Of a DNA stretch of 64,000 bases, positions 57,575 to 64,000 are shown piece by piece. The notes under the pieces were generated by a model. That model did not search any database. It was not told the DNA's origin and saw only the letters and a list, made by a program, of their open reading frames with translations. How positions within the stretch are numbered: position 1 is the first letter of the stretch; each line of letters starts with the position of its first letter. Source of the stretch: Acidobacteriota bacterium. Its GTDB lineage: Bacteria > Acidobacteriota > Thermoanaerobaculia > Multivoradales > J023. The DNA lies in the NCBI GenBank assembly GCA_029263315.1, contig JAJCXR010000053.1, positions 248,001-312,000 on the forward strand. Direction: 5' to 3'. The translations under genes and the position numbers were made by a program.

Positions 57575-58864
57575 TTAGGACGTCTCGGTTAGACGCGCTT
57601 CGAGGCGGCTCAACAGGCCGTCCAATCGCTGTCCGATCGGTTCCTTGGAACCCTGGCCCAGAGGCTTTTTCTTGGTGGGTTTGGACGCCCTCTCCGAGGC
57701 CAGCTCCGGCAGACCGACGGTGTCCCAAACGGTCACCTCTTCGTCGGCCAGAAAATCGATGTTCAGGCCCAGGCCATGCCGCGCCAAGACGGATTGCAGC
57801 TCTTCTCGCCGGTCCCACAGGCTCCGTCGGGTGACCTGGAAGGCATGCTCGCAGACGGAGCGTCGGGAGGAGAAGCTGAAGATGTTGGAGAAGAAGTCTT
57901 CGTAGTCCTCCCGCGGCGGTTCCAGAAGCACCACATCGGCGTCGGGATAGCGGGTTTCATAGGCCTTGAGACCGAGGCTCATGCGGGAATGGATCATCGT
58001 GCGTACGGTCTGCGACAGCACCGAGACCAAACCCCGTTCGACGATCTGACCGCTGTTGATCAGTTGCTTCTCCACCGCTTGGCGGGTATCCACCGGCACC
58101 AACGGATTGATACAAAAGACCAGCTTGGCACCCGCTTCGAGGGCCACCGAGGCGTGCATCGTCTTGAGGAGGATCCCGTCGACGTAGTGGCGGCCATCGA
58201 TCACCACCGGCGAGTAAAGCCCAGGCAATGCCGTGCTGGCCTGCACCGCCGTCGAGATGGGAACATCCTGTCGGCCGGCGGCGCCGAAGCACGTCGACTC
58301 ACCGGCTTCGAGATCGGTGGCGACCACCGTCAGCTGGCGATTAAGCTTGCTGAAATCGTCAGTGCGTCCCTTGATCGAAAAGATGTTCTGCACGTACTCG
58401 CGGATCGGCTCGTTGTCGAACACCGCGACGGGCAACGAACGCCCGACCACCGTCAAGGCGTCGAGGAAGCGCTCTTCCCGTCCTCGCAGGTAGTCGTTGA
58501 CGGCGTTGTAAAGGTGGCGTGGGGTAGACAACAGGCGCCGCCCCAGCTCCCTTGCCGCCGGCTGAAAAAAGACCTCGGGGACGAAGGGATGCTCACCGGG
58601 CTCGTGTTTGACGATGGCCCGCACCTGTTTGGCGGTGGACAGGCCATTGGCCAGACAAGCGGTCAGGAAGGCACCTGCACTGACGCCGACAAAGGTATCG
58701 CAGTCTCGCAGGTCGAGACCGATCAAAGCCTCGTCGAGCGCCCGCATGGCGCCGATCTCATAGATGGCTCCCCCCGGCGCACCGCCGGCCATGGCTAGGC
58801 CGACGGTGCTGGACCGAGTCCGGGAAGCATCTTCACCAACCTTGTGGTCGCGCCCCCCCACCAC
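57575..58864 (-). CDS. Patatin-like phospholipase/lipid hydrolase
   Basis: This 429-residue protein has the patatin Ser-Asp dyad: oxyanion-hole motif AMAGGAPGGAIYEIGA (about 24-39), nucleophile in FVGVSAGAFL (G-x-S-x-G, about 58-67), and the Asp in HYVDGILLK (about 227-235). Patatins hydrolyse acyl ester bonds of lipids, and some act on storage polymers. There is no signal peptide. The GTG start lies four bases after the stop of a phasin gene, so it is the last gene of a phasin-patatin unit ending in the hairpin terminator at 57512-57544. A role at the surface of storage granules is inferred from that context. Confidence 0.9.
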   Translation of the reverse strand: MVGGRDHKVGEDASRTRSSTVGLAMAGGAPGGAIYEIGAMRALDEALIGLDLRDCDTFVGVSAGAFLTACLANGLSTAKQVRAIVKHEPGEHPFVPEVFFQPAARELGRRLLSTPRHLYNAVNDYLRGREERFLDALTVVGRSLPVAVFDNEPIREYVQNIFSIKGRTDDFSKLNRQLTVVATDLEAGESTCFGAAGRQDVPISTAVQASTALPGLYSPVVIDGRHYVDGILLKTMHASVALEAGAKLVFCINPLVPVDTRQAVEKQLINSGQIVERGLVSVLSQTVRTMIHSRMSLGLKAYETRYPDADVVLLEPPREDYEDFFSNIFSFSSRRSVCEHAFQVTRRSLWDRREELQSVLARHGLGLNIDFLADEEVTVWDTVGLPELASERASKPTKKKPLGQGSKEPIGQRLDGLLSRLEARLTETS

Positions 58865-58868
58865 GGCC

Positions 58869-59285
58869 TCAGGAAGCGGCCTTGGTGGTTTTGGTGGCCC
58901 TGGCAGCGGGTTTGGCGGGTTTTTCGTTCATCCTCTCCACCAGCGCGGTGAGCTCTTCGACCCGCTTGGTCAGAGTGGCGATCTCAGTGCGGCTGGGCAC
59001 GCCCATGCGTCCCAGGGCGCTGGCCACCGCGTCGTCGACTTGGTTCTCCACTTTCTCGTAGGTGGTCCCGGCCTGATCCTTGGCCTTTTGGCGGGCCTCG
59101 TCGACCTTGTCCTTGACCCCTTCCCAAGCTTCCTTGCCACGGTTCTCGTAAGTTTCGCCGCGCTCTACCAAGTTCTTGAAGAGCTTCGAGCCCTCATCTT
59201 CGGCGGTGGCCAAGGCACCGAGGCCGGCCAGGAAAATCTTGTGAACGGAATCTTTCAACTCACTTTGGGTCTTTTTGTCGCTCAT
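58869..59285 (-). CDS. Phasin-family granule-associated protein
   Basis: This protein is 138 residues from the ATG at 59285 (AGGAAAG upstream). It has a helical start SELKDSVHKIFLAGLGALATAE, a long coiled-coil-like middle (ETYENRGKEAWEGVKDKVDE), SALGRMGVPSRTEIATLTKR and a Lys/Ala/Pro-rich tail (KPAKPAARATKTTKA). This is the PhaF/PhaI phasin layout: the first part coats polyhydroxyalkanoate granules and the basic tail may touch DNA. It is paralogous to the next gene upstream and stands four bases before the patatin gene. Confidence 0.87.
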   Translation of the reverse strand: MSDKKTQSELKDSVHKIFLAGLGALATAEDEGSKLFKNLVERGETYENRGKEAWEGVKDKVDEARQKAKDQAGTTYEKVENQVDDAVASALGRMGVPSRTEIATLTKRVEELTALVERMNEKPAKPAARATKTTKAAS

Positions 59286-59398
59286 GGCGCTTTCCTTCCT
59301 CCGCGGTCCCCCAAGGGACGGCGGAAACATTCGATAATCAACGGTGGATGATATAGGGAAACGGTGGTTCGGGCACTCGAGGCCCGAGGTTATGGACC

Positions 59399-59770
59399 TC
59401 AGGCCTTGACCAACTCGTCCACCTTGCGGCTGAGCTGCTCGATGCGATCGATCAACAGCTCGAAGTCCTGACGAACCGGCACCCCGAGGCGCTTCATGGC
59501 GGCGGAGACTTTCTCCTCCAAACGGTCCTCGGCTTCCTTCTTGATTCCTCTGACCCGGTCACTGACCTTCGCTTTGGTCTCTTGCAGGGTATCGGCAACA
59601 CTGTCGAAGCCCTCGGGCTGACGGGCCCGACCGCGAGCTACGAGGGTATCGAAAACGTCTCGACTCCCCTGCTCGATGCTGGCGGCAGCTCCCAGACCGA
59701 CCAGCCAAAGGTTGCGGCCGGTGTGGCGGACGTCTTGTCCAATCGTCTCGATGGTTTCTGTTACGTTCAT
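59399..59770 (-). CDS. Phasin-family granule-associated protein
   Basis: This 123-residue protein has the phasin pattern GRNLWLVGLGAAASIEQGSR followed by a helical, charged middle and LGVPVRQDFELLIDRIEQLS plus RKVDELVK, closely parallel to the neighbouring phasin but without the basic tail. It likely coats polyhydroxyalkanoate or similar inclusions. It lies between phaR and the second phasin gene, all on the minus strand. No PHA synthase gene is in the window. Confidence 0.87.
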   Translation of the reverse strand: MNVTETIETIGQDVRHTGRNLWLVGLGAAASIEQGSRDVFDTLVARGRARQPEGFDSVADTLQETKAKVSDRVRGIKKEAEDRLEEKVSAAMKRLGVPVRQDFELLIDRIEQLSRKVDELVKA

Positions 59771-59846
59771 GGCTCAATCCTCACCTGTTTTCGAGTTGTC
59801 GTCGCCTGGTTGGCGGTAACTCCAATGTTTTGGTGGCGCGGTCGGC

Positions 59847-60551
59847 TCAGGCCTTGGCCGTGCCCTCGGTGGCCGCCGGAGAAGTGGCAGCAGCCGCTTT
59901 TCGCGGCCGCGGGGCGGCCTTTTTGGCCGCTGTCTTGTCGGCGGTGGCCGTCGATTTGCGAGCCGTGGTCTTACGGGCCGCAGTCTTGCCGGCCGCAGTC
60001 TTGCTGGCTGCCGTCTTGCTGGCTGCCGTCTTAGGAGCCGAGGCTTTCTTGGCCGACGCAGTCTTGGCCGACGCAGTCTTGGAGCTCGACACGGTCTTCT
60101 TGGCCGTCTCTGTGGCCGTTGCACCGGCCCCGCCAGGGGCATCGTTGGCGTCCAGGTCGTCTAGGGCCCGTTCCAGTTGGCTCAGGCGATCCCGCAGCTG
60201 TCCCATCTCCTCGCGGGCCCGACGCACCGGCGCCAGGCGATCGATGGACGATTGGACGATGCGATTCATCTTGCCCTGGAACTGCTCAACGCCATTGGAG
60301 AAGGCTTGCTCTCCGGCGCGCACCAACTCGTGCAGTAGCTCCGTAGGAAGAAAGGAGGTGCCCTTCTTGCCTTCGTCGAGAATGATTTGGGTCAGCACTT
60401 GGGCCGATACATCGGCCGAAGTGGCGTTGTCGACGACTCGCACTTCCTGGCCCTCACGAACCCAGAGTGCTATATCTTCGAGGGAAACGTAGCGGCTTTC
60501 CTCGGTATCATAGAGCTTACGGCTCTCGTATCGTTTGATGACGCGGATCAT
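59847..60551 (-). CDS. phaR: Polyhydroxyalkanoate synthesis repressor PhaR with histone-H1-like tail
   Basis: This protein is 234 residues from the ATG at 60551 (AGGAGG upstream). The N-terminus IRVIKRYESRKLYDTEESRY and VSLEDIALWVREGQEVRVVD is the PHA-accumulation-regulator DNA-binding domain; QVLTQIILDEGKKG and ELLHELVRAGEQAF continue the PhaR signature. PhaR proteins bind both storage polymer and DNA and repress phasin genes. Residues about 150-234 are an added Lys/Ala/Thr-rich tail (KTAASKTAASKTAAGKTAAR) like histone H1/AlgP proteins, not present in short PhaR proteins. Three palindromes surround its own promoter, so autoregulation is likely. Confidence 0.93.
   Translation of the reverse strand: MIRVIKRYESRKLYDTEESRYVSLEDIALWVREGQEVRVVDNATSADVSAQVLTQIILDEGKKGTSFLPTELLHELVRAGEQAFSNGVEQFQGKMNRIVQSSIDRLAPVRRAREEMGQLRDRLSQLERALDDLDANDAPGGAGATATETAKKTVSSSKTASAKTASAKKASAPKTAASKTAASKTAAGKTAARKTTARKSTATADKTAAKKAAPRPRKAAAATSPAATEGTAKA
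59850..60110 (-). repeat. Lys-Thr-Ala-Ala coding repeats in phaR
   Basis: Imperfect 12-15-bp units encode KTAAS/KTAAG/KTAAR/KTAS in the C-terminal tail of PhaR. This composition is typical of length-variable H1-like tails. Confidence 0.75.
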
Positions 60552-60630
60552 GTAGTCCTCCTGCATCGGGTGTGCCGATGCTTCACGATGGATCCATCTT
60601 TGTTCTTTGCGAGGTCGGCTGAAAATCTCA

Positions 60631-60699
60631 TGCCGTGTCGCGGCAAGGAAAATATACCGCAGTGCGGCATAAGAGTCAAGAGCCTGCCGCGGCGCGGCA
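60631..60699 (-). promoter_or_regulatory. phaR promoter with three 15-bp operator palindromes
   Basis: On the minus strand TTGACT (60679-60674), a 17-base spacer and TATATT (60656-60651) form a good sigma-70 promoter for phaR. Three palindromes of consensus TGCCGC-N3-GCGGCA surround it: TGCCGTGTCGCGGCA (60631-60645, downstream), TACCGCAGTGCGGCA (60655-60669, inside the spacer) and TGCCGCGGCGCGGCA (60685-60699, upstream of -35). Centres are 24 and 30 bases apart. They are most simply PhaR operators for self-repression. Confidence 0.75.
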
Positions 60700-60744
60700 A
60701 CAACTCACCTCAGTGGAGTTGATAGAAAGGTGGAATCGGAAGCC

Positions 60745-61395
60745 ATGAAGATCATTTCAGTGAACCTCTCGCTACCCAAGGAAGTCACCCTCGGTGGGCA
60801 GACAAGGCGGACGGCGATTTTCAAGCAACCGGTGGATGGCCAGGTGGCGGTTGGACGGCTCCATCTGGAGGACGACGGCCAGGGCAATCTCAAAGTTCAC
60901 GGCGGTGTCGACAAGGCCGTCTATGCCTATGCCGTGGAACATTACGCCCACTGGCAGCAAGAGCTGGGGACCGCCTTTCCGGCGGGACAATTCGGCGAGA
61001 ATTTGACCACCGAAGGGCTGCTCGAGGACTCGGTATCGATCGGCGACATCTATCGCTTTGGCGGGGCGGTGCTGCAGGTCAGCGAGCCCCGGGAGCCTTG
61101 CTCGACCTTGGCCTTCAGGATGCAGGACTTGACCTTCCCCAAGCGCTTCCTGCGCAGCCGGCGGGTGGGTTTCTATTTGCGGGTCTTGGAAACCGGCTCA
61201 CTGGCGGCCGGCGACAGGATTCAGCTGATCGACAAGGGGCCCGCCGAAGTGACGGTGCGGCGTCTGGTGGACTTGGCCTACTTTCACTCCCGAGATCTCG
61301 ACACGGCCCGGGTTGCCGCCCAGCTGGAGGCGCTTCCCCGCAGTTGGCGACAGGAGATCAGCCAGCAGCTCAGGGCGTTTGCGGCCGAAGCCTGA
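60745..61395 (+). CDS. MOSC-domain protein (YiiM-like)
   Basis: This protein is 216 residues from the ATG at 60745 (a GTG at 60730 is an alternative). The MOSC sulfur-carrier domain shows VHGGVDKAVYAYAVEHYAHW, FGENLTTEGLLEDSVSIGD and the conserved cysteine in EPREPCSTLAFRM; the C-terminal helices (about 165-216, TVRRLVDLAYFHSRD) match the 3-alpha domain of YiiM-type proteins. Relatives use the molybdenum cofactor to reduce N-hydroxylated compounds. It begins close to the phaR promoter and is divergent from phaR, so the upstream palindrome could affect it too. The molybdenum theme connects loosely with NapA. Confidence 0.9.
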   Translation: MKIISVNLSLPKEVTLGGQTRRTAIFKQPVDGQVAVGRLHLEDDGQGNLKVHGGVDKAVYAYAVEHYAHWQQELGTAFPAGQFGENLTTEGLLEDSVSIGDIYRFGGAVLQVSEPREPCSTLAFRMQDLTFPKRFLRSRRVGFYLRVLETGSLAAGDRIQLIDKGPAEVTVRRLVDLAYFHSRDLDTARVAAQLEALPRSWRQEISQQLRAFAAEA

Positions 61396-61400
61396 TCCCC

Positions 61401-63266
61401 CTAACCGTAAAAGACGAGATAGGCCAAGCGGGCCAAGGCGGCCAAGACCATCGCCGCCACCGCCGGCCAGACGCTGAGGGAGCGTTCGCGGATCATGCCC
61501 GTACCGAGGGAGGCCAACAGGGCCCCACCGAGGCTCCACAGCAAGTACTCCAGGGGTTGCGCCAGGCCCAATCCCGGGACCATCCACAACCAGACCACCA
61601 AGCCGGTGCTGACGACGTGCAAACACGCTGTGGTGATCATCGGCACGGAAACGAACCAGCGGCTTTTCACCCCTTGCACGCGGTAGTCGAGGATCAGCAA
61701 TCCGTGCACCAGCCCGTGCAGGCACAGCTCCACCGCCACCGCCGCCAGGGTAACGGCGGCGAGGGTGATCCACAGGGGCCGCCCTGAGGTCGCCAGCACC
61801 GGGGGCGTCCACGCACCGCCGAGCAGACCACCGACGATGACCAAGGGAACGAGAGCCAGCCAATCCTCCCCAGCTGGACGACGCCAACCGAAGAGCCATG
61901 TCCAACCACTCGATAGCTTGCGGGTCAACACCCAAGAGGCGGCGGCGAGCAGCCCGGCGGCCAGCAGCAACTCCATGGCATAGGCCTCGGCATGGCTGGG
62001 GGGCTCGGTGAGCAGTCGCCATCCGAAGACTCCGACACCCGCCCCCAGGCTCAGCCCAAATCCCCAGAGCAAGGCGCTGAGGATGCGTTGCACGTGATGC
62101 CAAGGGCGGGTTGGCTGGTAGGTCAGCTTGATGATGTTGCCCACTTCCCTGGGGGTCAGCTGAGAGCCGCCTGGCCGTGGCGAGCCGCCGATGTCATCGG
62201 AGCCCCCCCAGCGTTTCTCCGGCGGTTTGCCGTCGACCGTCGGGTCGAGCAGGTTCAGCTTGTCGTAGGCGGTCTGGAGCTCGATGCCCGACAATGACGC
62301 AGTGCGGCGCAGGGTGAAGTGGCCTTCGTCCTTTTGCAGGGCGATGAGGCCGAGACGATCCCCCCAAATCCCTTTCAGCCGTTTCTCTACATCGTAGATA
62401 CCGGCTTCGTCCTGGCATACCACCGCCACGTTGTCATCCCCCACATCGACATGGCAATAAACCAAGTCGACACTGGAGTAGTCCTCGAAGTCCGAGGCCT
62501 TGAAGACCAAGCGATCGATGGCCAGCAGCATCTCCAAGGTGTATTCCACCAGCTCGTCATCCCAACGCCCCAAGCGCTTGGCCTCCAACTCCATGCGATG
62601 CAACACATCGAGCCGCTCTTTCTCCCGTTGCAGCAAGTCCTGAGGCAGGCCACAGTGCTCTGCGATCTCAAAACCATTGGCGTCGATGGCGCCCTCGAGA
62701 CGCAGCAGGGGCAGGATGGAGTCCCGTTGAGAGGGGGACAGCTGGCGGACACGCCGATAGTTGAGAAGCACCCAGAGGGCGAAGATGGTGTCCAAGTCCG
62801 GTTCGTTGGCGTAGATCGTCCAATCACCCTTGTCCAGCCGCAGACCCTTGAGCACCACGATGAGGGCTTGCTCGCAGCTGGCCAGGGTGAAGGCCCGTAG
62901 GCAGCCTTGGTGATGATCGAGATTGTAGAGGTGGGCCGAGTCATCAACCAAGGGGGCGAATTGTCCAGCCCCGTCCAACAGGATGACATGCTCGCCCAGC
63001 TTGCGTGCTTCCGCCTCGCTGAAGGCAAAGGAGCGGTCTAGCCAGACGGTGACGACCGGTGCTTCGCTACAGGAAAGAACCCGGCCATCCTCCCGCTCCC
63101 TGATCTGGTAGCGATTGGGCAGCGGCTGCTCCTCTGCCGGGCCCACGACGCCGCCGGCCCGCAAGGTGCGGAGCGTCTTCGAACTGCGGCCAGTGGGGTC
63201 CTGGGCCTCCGGCGTCTTCAGCTGGCTGAGACGATCGGTAAAACTCGTGGGGTCGGCATGCTTCAA
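61401..63266 (-). CDS. Membrane protein with DHH-like N-terminal domain and CPBP-like C-terminal helices
   Basis: This 621-residue protein is not a standard family I can name. The soluble N-terminal part (about 50-375) has features of DHH phosphoesterases: LYNLDHHQGCLRAFTLASCE, NEPDLDTIFALWVLLN, and a glycine-rich GGSDDIGGSPRPGG near 356-369. The DHH motif precedes the N-x-x-D-x-D motif, which is not the usual order. The C-terminal part (about 390-621) has some seven hydrophobic helices, with VELCLHGLVHGLLIL and ACLHVVSTGL vaguely like the Glu/His motifs of CPBP (CAAX-type) membrane proteins. It ends five bases from the convergent MOSC gene. A cyclic-nucleotide or polyphosphate hydrolase is possible; I would not assign more. 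Confidence 0.6.
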   Translation of the reverse strand: MKHADPTSFTDRLSQLKTPEAQDPTGRSSKTLRTLRAGGVVGPAEEQPLPNRYQIREREDGRVLSCSEAPVVTVWLDRSFAFSEAEARKLGEHVILLDGAGQFAPLVDDSAHLYNLDHHQGCLRAFTLASCEQALIVVLKGLRLDKGDWTIYANEPDLDTIFALWVLLNYRRVRQLSPSQRDSILPLLRLEGAIDANGFEIAEHCGLPQDLLQREKERLDVLHRMELEAKRLGRWDDELVEYTLEMLLAIDRLVFKASDFEDYSSVDLVYCHVDVGDDNVAVVCQDEAGIYDVEKRLKGIWGDRLGLIALQKDEGHFTLRRTASLSGIELQTAYDKLNLLDPTVDGKPPEKRWGGSDDIGGSPRPGGSQLTPREVGNIIKLTYQPTRPWHHVQRILSALLWGFGLSLGAGVGVFGWRLLTEPPSHAEAYAMELLLAAGLLAAASWVLTRKLSSGWTWLFGWRRPAGEDWLALVPLVIVGGLLGGAWTPPVLATSGRPLWITLAAVTLAAVAVELCLHGLVHGLLILDYRVQGVKSRWFVSVPMITTACLHVVSTGLVVWLWMVPGLGLAQPLEYLLWSLGGALLASLGTGMIRERSLSVWPAVAAMVLAALARLAYLVFYG

Positions 63267-63334
63267 GTGACAGTCCTTTGGAAAAGCGGATTATATCCGG
63301 GACGACGATCTCGACGCTCGCCGCCTACCTGAGG

Positions 63335-64000
63335 TCAGTCGACGTAGCCCAAGGCCTCGAGCTGTTGTTGCAAGTCGGAGGGTATACTAGCGCCCTCCCC
63401 CGCCACTGCACCGCCGCTGGAGCTAAAGAAAACCCCGAGGGTCATGGCCCCCCGTCGCCGCGCCTCCTCAAGTCCCTGCAAGGGGCTGCAATCGGCGGCG
63501 AAGAGTTGGGCGGCGCCGTCGTCGACCTCTCCGTTGTCCTGGCCGTCAGGGGTCTTCAAGGCAACGCTACAGGTCTCGACAGCGGAAGACAGGTGCAGCT
63601 CCAGGCCACTGGAGGCGTAAACCTGCTCGACGACGAAGCTGAAGCGGTCGCCGCCGCCGATCGCCACCTCGAAACGCCCCGCCATCGGTGTTTTGAGGGC
63701 ATTGGCCGGGGCATCCACCGTCTTGAGAAATTGCGGCGTCATCCATAGGGGTCCCACGGCCTCCAGTCGGTAAGTCAGAGAGCTCGGGTTCTCCACCGTC
63801 ACCAACATGCCGTCGAACTGACGCAGGTAGCGCTCGATCACCACCTGACGCAAGTCGTCGGTGGGTCGCTGTCCTGCCAGGTTCTGGGTCTCACCCGGAT
63901 CCGTCGACAGCATAAAAAGGGCCTCCAGCGAGGTCCCCCGTTGGGCCGGCGTATGATTGAAGATGTACTTGAAACGGTTGTCCTTGCGCAGGGCGATGCC
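63335..64000 (-). CDS. Sulfatase-family protein, 3' part (runs off the window)
   Basis: The reading frame is open through the right edge; the visible residues begin GIALRKDNRFKYIFNHTPAQ and continue with LSTDPGETQNLAG, the usual ending block of sulfatase-like hydrolases (product after the metal site, then a DPxExxNL motif). About 120 further residues form a beta-rich tail not typical of the family, and the protein ends LQQQLEALGYVD, like the LRSLGYIQ end of the sulfatase-like protein at 24704-26092. The N-terminal catalytic part lies outside the window, so activity cannot be judged. Confidence 0.8.
   Translation of the reverse strand, partial: GIALRKDNRFKYIFNHTPAQRGTSLEALFMLSTDPGETQNLAGQRPTDDLRQVVIERYLRQFDGMLVTVENPSSLTYRLEAVGPLWMTPQFLKTVDAPANALKTPMAGRFEVAIGGGDRFSFVVEQVYASSGLELHLSSAVETCSVALKTPDGQDNGEVDDGAAQLFAADCSPLQGLEEARRRGAMTLGVFFSSSGGAVAGEGASIPSDLQQQLEALGYVD

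Noticed and set aside
59286..59398. Search for PhaR-type TGCCGC-N3-GCGGCA sites before the phasin genes
   Set aside because: No match found there by eye; the palindromes are limited to the phaR promoter in this window.

Overview
The window reads as high-GC bacterial chromosome, most likely from an acidobacterium related to Thermoanaerobaculia/Holophagae. This is an inference from gene content; no 16S or marker gene is present. The clues are a VWFA-related protein of the type named for Acidobacteria (30614-31858), an ECF sigma factor abutting a TPR-type Ser/Thr kinase, two further TPR kinases (one a pseudogene), sulfatase-like lipoproteins ending in LRSLGY/LEALGY, and two secreted proteins ending in a DGFExG(D/N) tail. 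A diderm envelope is shown by a TonB-dependent receptor, an outer-membrane beta-barrel and many lipoproteins. No tRNA, rRNA, CRISPR array or intact mobile element was seen.

Layout. 1-3.4 kb: a decayed kinase, then two secreted proteins (a pectate-lyase-like beta-helix and a ricin-type lectin) that share a duplicated leader of about 130 bp. 3.6-14.7 kb: peptidase and redox housekeeping genes (M2 dipeptidase, MsrB, a SUMF1-like protein, a YyaL/DUF255 protein fused to a DsbD-N-like domain, an MFS transporter, an M19 dipeptidase translationally coupled to a 7-repeat propeller protein, and an AlgX/AlgJ-like SGNH protein). 14.9-22.0 kb: a beta-barrel protein, then a compact respiratory operon of Rieske protein, fused cytochrome b, octaheme HAO-like cytochrome, NapA nitrate reductase and a NapB whose diheme unit is duplicated. 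22-31.9 kb: a beta-helix protein, sulfatase, hemF, a polysaccharide ABC exporter, a glycosyltransferase and the VWFA protein.

31.9-40.9 kb: a two-gene RHS/YD locus (603 aa with the RHS core; 2174 aa with five Cys-rich modules and a MopE-like tail) and a small secreted protein. 41-54 kb: a signalling region of ECF sigma, two TPR kinases and an FHA-AAA-HTH regulator, interspersed with a HEAT-repeat protein, a DegT aminotransferase, an FMN reductase, a DUF6916-like protein and RNase HI. 54-57.4 kb: a TonB-dependent receptor and an AbrB/PIN toxin-antitoxin pair. 57.5-60.7 kb: a storage-granule cluster (patatin, two phasins, PhaR) whose phaR promoter sits among three near-identical palindromes. 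60.7-64 kb: a MOSC protein, an odd DHH-like membrane protein and the 3' part of a second sulfatase-like gene cut by the window edge.

The strongest candidate for an undescribed system is the 15.6-22.0 kb operon. It appears to link a quinol-oxidising Rieske/cytochrome b module directly to an octaheme cytochrome and a periplasmic nitrate reductase. The usual NapC, NapGH or NrfH quinol dehydrogenases are not present in the operon.
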